Assembly: GCA_927407015.1 (NCBI GenBank)
Contig: CAKMJT010000005.1
Coordinates: 62,001-126,000, forward strand
DNA from: an uncultured Proteiniphilum sp.
GTDB taxonomy: Bacteria > Bacteroidota > Bacteroidia > Bacteroidales > Dysgonomonadaceae
Reading direction: 5' to 3'
Length of the DNA stretch: 64,000 nucleotides
How positions within the stretch are numbered: position 1 is the stretch's first letter; every line of letters begins with the position of its first letter. The notes below the pieces were generated by a model. It was given only the letters and a program-made list of their open reading frames with translations, had not been told where the DNA came from and ran no database searches. The position numbers and the translations under genes were made by a program. Positions 52,562-63,859 of this stretch are shown piece by piece.

Positions 52562-52830
52562 ACATAAAATAACCGGTTTCACCCTGAAATCTGGATATCA
52601 TTAACAGCTTCATTTCCGCATGCACAGGTAGTATACTATCCGGCAGGAACGAAACGTGGGCACTCTGTTATCATTCCTTAAATAACTCGTTCAGATCAAG
52701 AACAAATAGTTTAATGAATTGTTTACCGACTTATATCCAACATGCATCATTTGCATATCCCTGAACGATTTATTTTTTCGTTTTATTTCGGACGCTGAAA
52801 AACGACTACGTCAGAGACAATCATGAATGA
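52562..52830. other. Intergenic region with no gene seen
   Basis: No supported frame, RNA gene or strong hairpin between the GHL10 promoter and the frameshifted gene remnant. AT-rich. Confidence 0.4.
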
Positions 52831-53057
52831 TTCAGCTATTTTTATGATAAATCTATTTTAATTACGCTTTTACTTTTCACCGTATTCATCACCTATGCCC
52901 AGAAAAGTGCTATTCATGGGGGCGATTACAACGAGAAATACAACGAACAACTCGAGTTTGCCACCATACTACCGATGATAGCCGTTTTAATCTGAAAGAA
53001 TTCTACAAACAGTATGAAAACGATCCCCTTTCGGTGGCCGACGGCAGAGTGACTTAG
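52831..53057 (+). pseudogene. Frameshifted small secreted protein gene
   Basis: Two frames join: first LITLLLFTVFITYAQKSAI and HGGDYNEKYNEQLEFAT, a signal peptide and mature start, then after a one-base slip near 52980 DDSRFNLKEFYKQYENDPLS and VADGRVT followed by TAG. The first frame has no start codon in phase; MNDSAIFMINLF in another phase would supply one if a second slip occurred near 52860. The family is not recognised. Both pieces read like a real exported protein, so the gene is broken by at least one frameshift, or the sequence contains errors. Confidence 0.5.
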
Positions 53058-53087
53058 ACAACATCACTTTTGTACAAACAATTTACA

Positions 53088-53157
53088 CCTCAAAACAGTT
53101 GCTTTGAGGCGTAATCTTTATTTATTAACCTGATTCCTGATCAGGAGAGATTTTTTT
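53088..53157. terminator. Hairpin cluster between pseudogene and tRNA-Gly
   Basis: CCTCAAA-acagttgc-TTTGAGG (about 53087-53108) and CCTGAT-tcctg-ATCAGG (about 53129-53145) followed by seven T residues at 53151-53157. The second is a likely plus-strand terminator; on the minus strand tRNA-Gly transcription runs into the same region. Confidence 0.5.
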
Positions 53158-53158
53158 G

Positions 53159-53460
<302 letters not shown>

Positions 53461-53539
53461 CAATGAATCAAACTGGCGTCAGTCTCCATTTGCGGGTACA
53501 AAGATAATCTTAAGTTTTTTTATCTCAAAAAAAACGGGC

Positions 53540-54016
53540 CTAAAAAATGATCAAGGAGGAAATTTTTTCCAGGTTACGGACATCCACCTCACTAAAACTG
53601 TTCACCTCGTCACTATCCACATCGAGCACTGCACGGACAACACCATCCTGCAGCAGGGGAATCACTATCTCCGACCGCGAAAGAGAACTGCAGGCGATAT
53701 GACCGGGGAAGAGATCCACGTCGGGGACGAGGATGGTCCGCTGTTCTTTCCACGCCGTACCGCAGACACCTCTGCCGAAGGAAATGCGCGTACAGGCAAC
53801 AGTACCCTGAAAAGGTCCCAGTACAAGCTGATCGCCTGCAACCCTGTAGAAACCGACCCAGAAAAAGCCAAACGTCTCTTTCAGCGCGGAAGCAATATTT
53901 GCCATGTTGGCTATCAGGTCGGGTTCATCGTCCGTCAATGCTTTCAATTGAGGATAGAGCGATGCATACATTTCTTCCCGGGTTGTATCCTTCGGGATCA
54001 ATAAATCTTCTGCCAT
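53540..54016 (-). CDS. msrC: Free methionine-(R)-sulfoxide reductase (GAF domain)
   Basis: A 158-residue GAF-domain enzyme that reduces free methionine-R-sulfoxide using a thiol relay. The three catalytic/resolving cysteines are at 75, 85 and 109 (VACTRISFGRGVCG and HIACSS), spaced as in E. coli fRMsr (84, 94, 118). LVLGPFQG, VDLFPGHIACSSLSRSEI and LDVDSDEVNSFSEVD are the family signatures. It acts in the cytosol and is part of oxidative-stress repair. The tRNA-Gly array is upstream of its 3' flank; the OmpA gene is 73 bp upstream. Confidence 0.95.
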   Translation of the reverse strand: MAEDLLIPKDTTREEMYASLYPQLKALTDDEPDLIANMANIASALKETFGFFWVGFYRVAGDQLVLGPFQGTVACTRISFGRGVCGTAWKEQRTILVPDVDLFPGHIACSSLSRSEIVIPLLQDGVVRAVLDVDSDEVNSFSEVDVRNLEKISSLIIF

Positions 54017-54089
54017 TGTCAGATAAGGTAAAAAAATCGCGTCACCCTTCAGGCAACGCGACTTTGCATGCTTGTGAAAAGATTGTGTC

Positions 54090-54782
54090 CTACTGTGCCT
54101 GTTCCTTGGCTTCCTGTATCATCTTGGCGTTGGGAAGAATATACACCTCCACACGACGGTTCTCAGACCTTCCGGCAACAGTGCTGTTGTCAGCCACGGG
54201 CTGTGTGGAACCAAAACCCTGAGAGACGATGCGTGAGCCGGAAACACCCTTCGATACCAGGTAGTTGTAGACGGATTCGGCACGGCGTTGCGACAGAGGA
54301 TTGTTGATGGCATCACTTCCGGTACTGTCTGTATGTCCGTAGATCTTCACATCCGTATCGGGATTGTTCTGCAGTGAGGTCGCAAATTTATCGAGTGAAG
54401 CACGGGAAGCTGAATTCAGCGTACTTGAATTGGTAGCGAACAGGATACCTGATTCAAAAGTAACCTTGATGGCTTCACCTGCATTCACCTTTTCTACCTG
54501 TGCTCCTTCTATCTGCTCCAGTTCAGCAGCCTGCTTGTCCATTTTGTTACCGATGATGGCTCCGGCAGCACCACCCAGCACGGCTCCGATACCCGCTCCG
54601 ATGGCTGCGCCTCTGCCGCCTCCGGCAATAGCACCTACGCCTGCACCTACTGCCGCACCGGCACCGGCACCAATGCCTCCGCCTTTAACGGTTCTGCTTG
54701 CACCACAGCTTGACAACACCAGTGAGCCACCCAATATGGCGATGGCGAATAATTTAGATAATTGTTTCATAGTCAGTTTCAT
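54090..54782 (-). CDS. OmpA-family lipoprotein with glycine-zipper region
   Basis: A 230-residue outer-membrane lipoprotein (lipobox LSSC) with a Gly/Ala-rich glycine-zipper stretch (GGGIGAGAGAAVGAGVG and GGAAGAIIGN, about residues 30-75) and a C-terminal OmpA peptidoglycan-binding domain (VKIYGHTDSTGSDAINNPLS and SQRRAESVYNYL, GSTQPVADN, RSENRRVEV). The architecture matches E. coli YiaD. The start at 54782 fits the signal peptide; the Met at 54836 adds a non-signal extension. It probably helps tether the outer membrane to peptidoglycan. Confidence 0.93.
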   Translation of the reverse strand: MKLTMKQLSKLFAIAILGGSLVLSSCGASRTVKGGGIGAGAGAAVGAGVGAIAGGGRGAAIGAGIGAVLGGAAGAIIGNKMDKQAAELEQIEGAQVEKVNAGEAIKVTFESGILFATNSSTLNSASRASLDKFATSLQNNPDTDVKIYGHTDSTGSDAINNPLSQRRAESVYNYLVSKGVSGSRIVSQGFGSTQPVADNSTVAGRSENRRVEVYILPNAKMIQEAKEQAQ

Positions 54783-54828
54783 TTTTGAATTAATATTTAT
54801 GTTTCTGTTAATAGATTTGTATGTCTTG

Positions 54829-55152
54829 TCAGTCAAACAGATTCAGGGTATCGCAATAAGCCAGTTCGCCGGCGACAATAGCCTCTATCTGTTCATCGGT
54901 ATAGTCTCTGATTGCATCTTTACGGGCATTCTTGAAGATATATTCCAGCAGTTCGTCTTCGTCGATTTCAATTTCCGTGTCATCGCCCTCGTCGAGGAAA
55001 CCCTTTTCTTCATAAAACTCATAGACTAAATCTACGATGTAATTGATCTCATCGTCGGAAAACTCATTCTTCATCTCTTCAGGGAGATGTTCCTGAATAA
55101 ATTTCAGAGAATCATCTTCGTCGTATTCAAGTACTTTTTTTTCTTCGCTCAT
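54829..55152 (-). CDS. Conserved acidic protein of unknown function
   Basis: A 107-residue, strongly acidic cytosolic protein (for example EYDEDDSLKFIQEHLPEEMK, DEINYIVDLVYEFYEEKG) with predicted helices and no known catalytic motif. Similar small proteins are common in Bacteroidales genomes; function is not known. It lies upstream of the OmpA lipoprotein on the same strand, with a 46-bp gap. Confidence 0.78.
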   Translation of the reverse strand: MSEEKKVLEYDEDDSLKFIQEHLPEEMKNEFSDDEINYIVDLVYEFYEEKGFLDEGDDTEIEIDEDELLEYIFKNARKDAIRDYTDEQIEAIVAGELAYCDTLNLFD

Positions 55153-55398
55153 AACAAAACATTTTTGTATTTAACTTTCAACTGATATCACCGGAAAGGC
55201 TTTATTTTGTCAGAACTGATTTCAGTATCAGCAATGCCGATAAGAACAATATCTGTACTTACTAAAACAAATATCGAGATATTAAGTTCACCCATTCCCG
55301 TAATCAGCCATTTTTCTGCATCCTGTCCTATTTCTCCACACCCCTATCGGCGATGTATATTTTATGGGTATAGGATGACAGTTGTTCAAATAAAAAAC

Positions 55399-55406
55399 TA
55401 TATTTG
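55399..55406 (+). promoter_or_regulatory. -7 promoter box of the DUF6261-like gene
   Basis: TATATTTG is a perfect TAnnTTTG box and lies 28 bp before the ATG at 55435. It also shows that the longer reading frame from 55207 is not the true gene start. Confidence 0.65.
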
Positions 55407-55434
55407 CGAATCCATTTTCATAATAAAATTAGTT

Positions 55435-56175
55435 ATGGCTTTCACACAAACAGACCCCGGCAGATTAACACAGGAAGAGCTGATAGAATATGTCCGAATG
55501 CTTATTTCATCCGGCAAAGCTGAAGAAGGAAACCCGATCACCAACCCCATCGCGTTGAAATATCTCAAAACACTGGAAAAGGATGTGAACGAGCTGGAGA
55601 ACACGCAGGTACATATTCGGCATGATGAAAAGAACAGGCAGCTCATCGAAGCGGACAGGGTGAGAGACCGTGCATTATCGGTTTTCAGAAGATTGATGCA
55701 GGTCTATGAACTCAGCGAGGACAATACTCCGGAAGCCGTTGCCTATGAGTATTTAAACGAGCTATGGACCAGGAAATACGATTCGTTGCCCTTTCTAAGC
55801 CTGATGGTTGAGACCGAAGGAATAGATGATATGCTTTTCGATCTCAGCGCCGACCGTTACTCCAGGCACCTGGAAACGCTGAAGCTGAAAGAGGCAGTGA
55901 AGAAAATCAAGGTTGCCAACGATGCTTTCAAGGCGCTCTGCGGCGATCATCCCCAGAAACAAACGATGAAACCTACCTACGATGCCAGGGCTCTCAGGAT
56001 TGAACTGACCGAGACCGTGAAGCTCTACGTGAATTACGTGAAAGCCGTGGCAGAAACATCAGACTCAGAGGGTTTGCAGCAGCTATACAAAAGTATTGTA
56101 GCCACATCCACCCATTTCGACGAGTTACTTGCCGCCCGTCATGCAGGAAAACAAATGAAGACCACAGCGGGTTAA
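55435..56175 (+). CDS. DUF6261-like conserved protein
   Basis: A 246-residue helical protein starting MAFTQTDPGRLTQEELIEYV. It has no signal peptide or membrane segment and no catalytic motif; long amphipathic helices dominate (for example VAYEYLNELWTRKYDSLPFL, LELTETVKLYVNY-like segment near the C-terminus). I associate it with the Bacteroidetes family DUF6261, from memory and with moderate certainty. The start is fixed by the promoter at 55399. It has no operon partner. Confidence 0.75.
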   Translation: MAFTQTDPGRLTQEELIEYVRMLISSGKAEEGNPITNPIALKYLKTLEKDVNELENTQVHIRHDEKNRQLIEADRVRDRALSVFRRLMQVYELSEDNTPEAVAYEYLNELWTRKYDSLPFLSLMVETEGIDDMLFDLSADRYSRHLETLKLKEAVKKIKVANDAFKALCGDHPQKQTMKPTYDARALRIELTETVKLYVNYVKAVAETSDSEGLQQLYKSIVATSTHFDELLAARHAGKQMKTTAG

Positions 56176-56330
56176 TCAGGCAGATATGACTATATCAGGA
56201 ATTATTCTTGACAATTACCTATTTCTTTCATTACTCTCGCCTGATTCTGAATCAAATGAAGCATTCACAAAATGGGAATAAACGTTCTGAGAATTGAATA
56301 ATCGATGTTGTCGCAGTGAACTGGAGAAAA

Positions 56331-56371
56331 AAAACGAGGGCGAAATCATACAATGATTTCACCCTCGTTTT
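56331..56371. terminator. Bidirectional terminator downstream of yidC
   Basis: A long stem AAAACGAGGG...CCCTCGTTTT continuing as GAAATCAT/ATGATTTC with one mismatch around ACA. A-rich and T-rich flanks on both sides allow it to work for the DUF6261-like gene and for yidC on the other strand. Confidence 0.85.
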
Positions 56372-56394
56372 GATCGTTTTACCGAAATAGTTTG

Positions 56395-58377
56395 TTAACG
56401 GTAATTGCGTTTGGCATTGTCTTTTGCCCGCTCACGCGCCTGCTTCTCCTGCAATTTCTGCGCTTCTGCCAGCCGTGCCATGAATCCCGATTTCTTCTTC
56501 GGTTTCTTCTTGTTCTGTTCCAGTTGCAGTAATATCTTATCTTCGTTGATAAACTGTTTCATCAATAATGTGATGACAATCGTATACAACGTGGAGAGGA
56601 AATAGTAATAATTCAATCCGGCAGGATAAGAATTGAGGAAGAAAAACATGAAGACAGACATGAATATCGGCATGTATTTCATGCCCGGCATGGTCTGTTG
56701 ACCCGTATCCATCGTGTTCATGTTGAATTTCGTATAGATCACGTTGACGGCGGTCATCAGCAGACAGAACAGACTGATGTGGTTCCCCATGTACTTGGTG
56801 ATAAAGGGTATATCACCGCTCCAGGAGATCAGTGAATCGTATGTCGACAGGTCGTCGGCCCAGAGAAAACCCTGCTGGCGCAACTCGATGGCCGATGGGA
56901 AGAAGAAGAAGAGGGCGAGCAATACCGGCATCTGGATAAGCATGGGAAGGCAGCCGCTCATCGGGCTTACGCCCACCTTGTTATACAGCTCCATCGTGGC
57001 TTGCTGTCGCTTCATCATCATATCCTGTTCCTTACCCGGGAACTTCTTCTCTATCTCATGAATCTGGGGACGAAGCACCCTCATCTTGGCCGAGGAGATA
57101 TAGGATTTATAGGTAAGCGGTGAGATCACCACCTTCACCATCAGCGTCAGTATCAGGATGATCAGCCCCATACCCCAATTCATCGAAAGGAAGAAATTGA
57201 ATACCGGGATCGCGAACCATTTGTTCACCCAGCTCAGCCACCGGTAACCCAGATAGACGATCTCCTCCAGCTGCAGTTTCTGTGAGCTGTCGCTCACCCC
57301 CTTGTCGTATGCCTTCAGGGTTTTGTAATGTACCGGACCGAAATAATAGTTGAATCCGGCGGTGATCAGATCACTCTCAGCATCCACTTCCCCGGGAACC
57401 CATACCTCTGCCTTGTATTTTTTGATATGTTCGCTCTCGGTCAGCACCTCCGATGTGAGGATTGTATTGTTGAACGGTTTCCGGCCAATCACTACCGCCG
57501 AGAAGTACTGATCTTTGAACGCAAACCATTTCAACGGGTCGGACAGCTCCTTCTGGTCGTTTTTGGACTCACTTAGTTTCTGCACATCCTGACGGTCATA
57601 CTTATAATGTAAGCGTGTGTAGCGGTTTTCAAACATCCTTCCTTTTTCCTGCTGACGCACCTTCTGTTCCCAGTTCATCCTGAAGTTGGTGAGGCTTTCC
57701 GGATGAAGTCCGTTTCTCATCCCTGCCACGCGTACATCGAAATTCATCATATATTCATCGGACGGAAGGGTGTAGACAAAATCGATGTATTGTCCGGGAG
57801 TATGCTGCAAACGCATGGTTACCGTTCTCCCGTCAGCACTGCGGATCGGGGTGAAGATCTCATTTTCGGTGGACAAGCGAACACTGTTGCGGTTGAAAAG
57901 ATCCATGTTAAACCGTGCTTCATCTCCCTCAAACAGAAAGAGACTGTCACCGGTATACCGAAGGTATTCTTTCAGCTGCACCGATTCGATATTTCCCCCA
58001 TGGGTACATAACAGGAGGCGTACTTTCTCGTTCTCCAGCACCACCGTCTCTACGGTGGCCGGCAGCGGCTCACTGACAGCAAGGGTATCAGATATCCCAT
58101 TCCCAGTAACAGGGAGTGAGTCACCGGCCATTGACTGCAGAGGGCTTCCCGCACTGAAGAAATCGGACACACTGCTGCCCTGTTCCAACGCGGCTGTACC
58201 GGTGTCGGGCGTGATGGTTTGCACATCCGGTCCGGAACGTAGTTTATCCGCCTGTTCTATGGAGTCACGCGTTTGTTGCTGCTCTGCCAGCTGCTCCTGA
58301 CTAGGTCTGTTGAAGATCGAAAAGCCAATGATAATTGCGGTAATCAGCAGCAATCCTATGATTGTATTTTTATCCAT
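56395..58377 (-). CDS. yidC: Membrane protein insertase YidC
   Basis: A 660-residue insertase of the YidC/Oxa1 family. Order: N-terminal membrane segment (IGLLLITAIIIGFSIF), a large periplasmic beta-domain (about 100-370) with DFVYTLPSDEYMMNFDVRV, then the five-helix core with NWGMGLIILILTLMVKVVISPL, MSGCLPMLIQMPVLLALFFF and SYPAGLNYYYFLSTLY, and a basic C-terminal tail (KKKPKKKSGF) that may bind ribosomes. It lies 47 bp after the pyrG stop and ends at a strong terminator. Confidence 0.97.
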   Translation of the reverse strand: MDKNTIIGLLLITAIIIGFSIFNRPSQEQLAEQQQTRDSIEQADKLRSGPDVQTITPDTGTAALEQGSSVSDFFSAGSPLQSMAGDSLPVTGNGISDTLAVSEPLPATVETVVLENEKVRLLLCTHGGNIESVQLKEYLRYTGDSLFLFEGDEARFNMDLFNRNSVRLSTENEIFTPIRSADGRTVTMRLQHTPGQYIDFVYTLPSDEYMMNFDVRVAGMRNGLHPESLTNFRMNWEQKVRQQEKGRMFENRYTRLHYKYDRQDVQKLSESKNDQKELSDPLKWFAFKDQYFSAVVIGRKPFNNTILTSEVLTESEHIKKYKAEVWVPGEVDAESDLITAGFNYYFGPVHYKTLKAYDKGVSDSSQKLQLEEIVYLGYRWLSWVNKWFAIPVFNFFLSMNWGMGLIILILTLMVKVVISPLTYKSYISSAKMRVLRPQIHEIEKKFPGKEQDMMMKRQQATMELYNKVGVSPMSGCLPMLIQMPVLLALFFFFPSAIELRQQGFLWADDLSTYDSLISWSGDIPFITKYMGNHISLFCLLMTAVNVIYTKFNMNTMDTGQQTMPGMKYMPIFMSVFMFFFLNSYPAGLNYYYFLSTLYTIVITLLMKQFINEDKILLQLEQNKKKPKKKSGFMARLAEAQKLQEKQARERAKDNAKRNYR

Positions 58378-58424
58378 TTTTTCGTGCCGCAGCCTATGAC
58401 CAGCGGTAATCTATACTATTAAAA

Positions 58425-60080
<1,656 letters not shown>

Positions 60081-60089
60081 TCAAAGGTG

Positions 60090-60097
60090 CAAAGGTA
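60090..60097 (-). promoter_or_regulatory. -7 promoter box of pyrG-yidC
   Basis: On the minus strand TACCTTTG matches TAnnTTTG; the pyrG start is 39 bp downstream. No TTTG at -33. Confidence 0.6.
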
Positions 60098-60169
60098 CAA
60101 AAAAAAGAGATAGTTAAGAGGGATATGTAAAAAAAAGAGCGTAACGGAAACGGGAAAGGAGGAACAGCC

Positions 60170-60847
60170 TTACCCATGCATTACCTCCAGTTCCATATTC
60201 TCACAACGCATGATCTTTCCCGGAAAAGCCTGTACAATGGTATAGTTGTGTGTAGACATGATCACGGCGGTACCTCTCTCCGAGATTTCCTGCAACAACG
60301 ACACGATCTGGCTCCCTGTCTCGGGGTCAAGATTACCCGTGGGCTCATCAGCCAGAATGAGGGAAGGTGAATTGAGCAGGGCACGTGCGATCACTACCCG
60401 TTGCTGCTCTCCTCCTGACAATTCGTGCGGCATCTTGTAGGTCTTGTGCTGCATCCCCACCTGTATCAGCACTTCGTTGATACGATCCTTGATCTCACGT
60501 TTGTTTTTCCAGCCTGTGGCTCTAAGCACAAACTCCAGGTTCTTCTCCACCGAGCGGTCGATCAGCAACTGAAAATCCTGGAAAACAATCCCTATTTTCC
60601 TGCGCAGATAGGGAACAAGACTGCGCTTGATCGTAGTGAGTTCATAGTCGAATACACGGGCACTTCCTGCCTCAATGGGCAGTTCGCCATACATGCTCTT
60701 CATCAGGGTACTTTTGCCTGATCCCACCTTCCCGATGATATAGAGAAAATCACCCCGGTTTACCGTAAGATTTACGTTTCGCAGGATGATATTCTCGTTG
60801 CGGTTGAGTTGTACGTTAGAGTAATTGATCAACTGTTCCTGAGCCAT
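60170..60847 (-). CDS. ftsE: FtsE-like ABC transporter ATP-binding protein
   Basis: A 225-residue ABC ATPase: Walker [11 protein letters not shown]-loop FQDFQLL, signature LSGGEQQR, Walker [17 protein letters not shown] and switch His in MSTHNYTIV. The [18 protein letters not shown] stretch is typical of FtsE, which with FtsX controls peptidoglycan hydrolases at division. ftsX is not adjacent here. Its start codon overlaps the stop of the upstream DUF4870 gene by one base, so the two are co-translated. Confidence 0.93.
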   Translation of the reverse strand: MAQEQLINYSNVQLNRNENIILRNVNLTVNRGDFLYIIGKVGSGKSTLMKSMYGELPIEAGSARVFDYELTTIKRSLVPYLRRKIGIVFQDFQLLIDRSVEKNLEFVLRATGWKNKREIKDRINEVLIQVGMQHKTYKMPHELSGGEQQRVVIARALLNSPSLILADEPTGNLDPETGSQIVSLLQEISERGTAVIMSTHNYTIVQAFPGKIMRCENMELEVMHG

Positions 60848-61314
60848 TATTTAATGAATTGAAACGTAAAAGGATATTTCCAGTACTCGCCGTTATTTGC
60901 CTTTACACTGGCCAATATCACAAAAATGATGTACAGCAGGCCGACGATGATGGCCAGGGGTATGCCGATGACTGTGATGCACAGGATAGCAGCATAAATG
61001 GCATAACTGATCATGAAATTGATGATGTTCTTTCCGTGACTGTCCACAGTAGCGTTGTAGTCTTTATTGGTTACCCACATAATAATGGGGACCACAAAAC
61101 CGGCGACAGGGAGAATAACGCCTGCAAACTGTGAAAGGTGCATCAGCATTAAATAGGTATTTTCACTCAGGCCATACAATGGATTCTTGTTGGCGTAGCC
61201 CGATGAATTATCATTCTCATTCAGCAACTTGGCTTTTTCCCGCTGGTATTCCTCTTCGGTGATACTACCCTTCTCTTTCAATTCATCCAGAATCTTTAAA
61301 TCTTCGTACTTCAT
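60847..61314 (-). CDS. SHOCT-like/DUF4870 membrane protein
   Basis: A 155-residue protein with an N-terminal short helical oligomerisation-like motif (ILDELKEKGSITEEEYQREK, about 8-27) and a C-terminal DUF4870 domain of three to four membrane helices (MLMHLSQFAGVILPVAGFVV and following, ending YPFTFQFIK). Function is unknown. Translationally coupled with ftsE, which suggests a link to the envelope, but that is inference. Confidence 0.88.
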   Translation of the reverse strand: MKYEDLKILDELKEKGSITEEEYQREKAKLLNENDNSSGYANKNPLYGLSENTYLMLMHLSQFAGVILPVAGFVVPIIMWVTNKDYNATVDSHGKNIINFMISYAIYAAILCITVIGIPLAIIVGLLYIIFVILASVKANNGEYWKYPFTFQFIK

Positions 61315-61404
61315 AAGGCATTCATTTTTATTTAGTAAGGAGTCCTGAAATATTTAGTTCGCTTCACTCAGTAATATTCTTCTTTTCCGACCTGTTGTTA
61401 CACA

Positions 61405-61842
61405 CTACCCTTCGGAGGATCTATTTACAAAGGTATATTTTTTCTTCTTTTTTTTTCCTTTTTTTTCCTTTTGCAGATAAATTATTGCGAAAAGGGTAGC
61501 AACCATTGATCCCAGCATATCTGCGATCCAGTCACCCCACTCCGCGCTACGTGAGGTGAAGAGATATTTTTGCAGTAACTCAATTCCCGCACCGTATACC
61601 ACGGGGATGACGAATCCCCAGAGTATCCATCGAAAAATGAAGGGATGGCCGTTGTGCAGTTTGAAATAATCAAACAGTGAAACCGCTGACAAGATGAAAA
61701 ACATCCCGAAATGAGCCAGTTTGTCCCATGCAATTCCCCGGGGCATATCAGGCACATTATCAGGACCAATCAGACAGGTAACCACGAAAATGAATAAACA
61801 AACCACAAGAGGAAGAAACATATAGCGGAGAAGCGTAGCCAT
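61405..61842 (-). CDS. VanZ-like membrane protein
   Basis: A 145-residue protein with four membrane segments and the VanZ-like family signature DKLAHFGMFFILSAVSLFD and ELLQKYLFTSRSAEWGDWIADMLGS. Members modify teicoplanin sensitivity in enterococci, but most have no known role. The C-terminus is a run of lysines encoded by a T/A-rich tract (61438-61471) that is prone to slippage. It is divergent from the S41 protease gene. Confidence 0.88.
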   Translation of the reverse strand: MATLLRYMFLPLVVCLFIFVVTCLIGPDNVPDMPRGIAWDKLAHFGMFFILSAVSLFDYFKLHNGHPFIFRWILWGFVIPVVYGAGIELLQKYLFTSRSAEWGDWIADMLGSMVATLFAIIYLQKEKKGKKKKKKYTFVNRSSEG

Positions 61843-61871
61843 AACCTTACAAACTTATTCAGTAAAGAACG

Positions 61872-61879
61872 CAAAGTTA
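61872..61879 (-). promoter_or_regulatory. -7 promoter box of the VanZ-like gene
   Basis: On the minus strand TAACTTTG matches TAnnTTTG, 29 bp before the start codon. For the divergent protease gene only a weaker TTCCTTTG (61955-61962) is seen. Confidence 0.55.
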
Positions 61880-62027
61880 AAAATATATTCGGCTTTGTCT
61901 ATGATATTTATGAACATATAACGAAAAGAGAGAGACATTTTCGCAAAAAATTTGTTCCTTTGCTAAAAGAAAACAGCAGCAGTTTTAATGACTGCAATTG
62001 GTAATAATACAGGTATTTCAGGAAAAT

Positions 62028-63740
62028 ATGAGAAAAAGCTTACTTTTGGTACTGCTCGCAATCACTGCGATGCACTCTATGGCCCAATCACCGGCAGACG
62101 ATAAAAATCAGCGTTATTATGACATTAATAAAAATATCGATATATTCAATTCCCTGCTTCGGGAGCTGGATATGTTTTATGTAGACAGCATCGAGGTGAA
62201 TAATCTTGTGCAGGGAACCATCAGTAACATGCTTACCAGGCTCGACCCCTATACGGAATACTATTCGGAAGAAAACATGGGCGATCTGCAGTTCCTTACT
62301 ACGGGTGAGTATGCCGGTATCGGAGCCATTATATCCTATAAGGACGAACAGGTCATCATCAACGAACCCTATGAGGGACTTCCTGCCGATAAGGCAGGGC
62401 TGAAAGCAGGAGATGCTATCCTGGAGATAGATGGTCAGGATATGCGCAAGGCCAGCGTGAAGGAGGTGAGCGACAAGCTGAAAGGAACTCCGGGAACAGA
62501 ACTTAGACTGACGATACAACGTCCGGGGGAAAAGAAGGAGCGGACGATTGTCATTGTACGCGAGAAAATTGAAATGGATCCTATCACGTATGCCGAGGTC
62601 ACCGACGACCATATCGGCTATTTTTACTTCGGCAGCTTCACCACCAACAGCTCCGGGAGGGTAAAGGAAACCGTTACCGATCTCAAAAAAAAAGGAGCTA
62701 CATCACTCATCATGGACCTTCGCGGCAATGGTGGAGGGATCCTTGATGAAGCGGTCAACGTGGTAAACCTCTTCGTGCAGAAAGGGGAAGAGATCGTCTC
62801 CACGAAAGGAAAAGTAAAACAATGGGACAGAACATACCATACCCAGAATCAGCCACTGGATCAGGTCATCCCGATTGTCGTGCTGATTGATACCAGCTCT
62901 GCCTCTGCTTCTGAGATCGTGGCGGGAGGGCTGCAGGATCTGGACCGTGCTGCGATTGTAGGGAACCGTTCTTTTGGCAAAGGGCTGGTGCAGACACCCC
63001 GCGATCTGCCCTACGGTGGGAATATCAAGATTACCACATCGAAATATTACATTCCCAGTGGCCGTTGCATTCAGGCGCTCGATTATTCGCACCGCAATCC
63101 GGATGGGAGTGTAGCCCGTGTTCCCGACTCACTTACAACCATTTTTAAAACCAGAAACGGACGGGAAGTACGTGACGGGGGCGGTATCACACCCGACATC
63201 ACCCTTCCGCAGGAAAAAGGAGGTACCATCGCTTACTACCTCATGACGGATCACCTTATTTTCGATTATGTGACAAACTGGGTTCAGCAACACCAGAAAA
63301 TTGCGCCACCCGAACAGTTCCGCCTGACAGATGCCGACTATGAAGCGTTCAAAGAATTCGTCAAATCCAAAGACTTCAGGTATGACCAACTCAGCGAACG
63401 TTCTCTGCAGCAGTTGAGAAACATGATGGAATTTGAAGGTTATCTGGATGTGGCATCCGATGAATACAAGGCGCTGGAAGCAAAATTACAACCCAATCTC
63501 GATCGTGACCTGGAATTATTCAAAGCGGATATCAGGAGTATGATTGAATCTGAAATCGTGCAGCGCTATTATTACAAGAAAGGAGTACTCATTCACCAGC
63601 TTTCCCGGGATAAGGTATTCGATAAAGCGGTGGAAGTGCTCAATCATCCGGACCTTTTTCAATCTCTGCTTCAACCCAAACCGGGGAACACCGCTCCGGC
63701 AGGTGAAATAAAGGAGAAACGGCCGAATCAGTATTCCTGA
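62028..63740 (+). CDS. ctpA: S41-family C-terminal processing peptidase
   Basis: A periplasmic protease with a PDZ domain (AGIGAIISYKDEQVIINEPY and AGDAILEIDGQDM, about residues 85-165) and the S41 catalytic core. The nucleophile Ser is in TSSASASEIVAGGLQD and the Lys in SFGKGLVQ, which form the Ser-Lys dyad. I start at 62028 because MRKSLLLVLLAITAMHSMAQ is a signal peptide; the frame begins 10 codons earlier. The 570-residue length with a C-terminal helical extension is typical of Bacteroidetes. It probably processes or degrades envelope proteins. Confidence 0.95.
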   Translation: MRKSLLLVLLAITAMHSMAQSPADDKNQRYYDINKNIDIFNSLLRELDMFYVDSIEVNNLVQGTISNMLTRLDPYTEYYSEENMGDLQFLTTGEYAGIGAIISYKDEQVIINEPYEGLPADKAGLKAGDAILEIDGQDMRKASVKEVSDKLKGTPGTELRLTIQRPGEKKERTIVIVREKIEMDPITYAEVTDDHIGYFYFGSFTTNSSGRVKETVTDLKKKGATSLIMDLRGNGGGILDEAVNVVNLFVQKGEEIVSTKGKVKQWDRTYHTQNQPLDQVIPIVVLIDTSSASASEIVAGGLQDLDRAAIVGNRSFGKGLVQTPRDLPYGGNIKITTSKYYIPSGRCIQALDYSHRNPDGSVARVPDSLTTIFKTRNGREVRDGGGITPDITLPQEKGGTIAYYLMTDHLIFDYVTNWVQQHQKIAPPEQFRLTDADYEAFKEFVKSKDFRYDQLSERSLQQLRNMMEFEGYLDVASDEYKALEAKLQPNLDRDLELFKADIRSMIESEIVQRYYYKKGVLIHQLSRDKVFDKAVEVLNHPDLFQSLLQPKPGNTAPAGEIKEKRPNQYS

Positions 63741-63859
63741 CCACCCCTGGTCTGAGGTCCGTATTTCAACGTTTGAGCAGCGGGGTCGGCGACTTTCCGA
63801 AAGAGATGGCATCTTTTTCTCTATCTTCCGGCTATGAACGCTTAACATCAGGTATCTTC

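Noticed and set aside
55207-55434. N-terminal extension of the DUF6261-like gene
   Set aside because: It lies upstream of and across the -7 promoter box at 55399; the conserved-looking protein begins at 55435.
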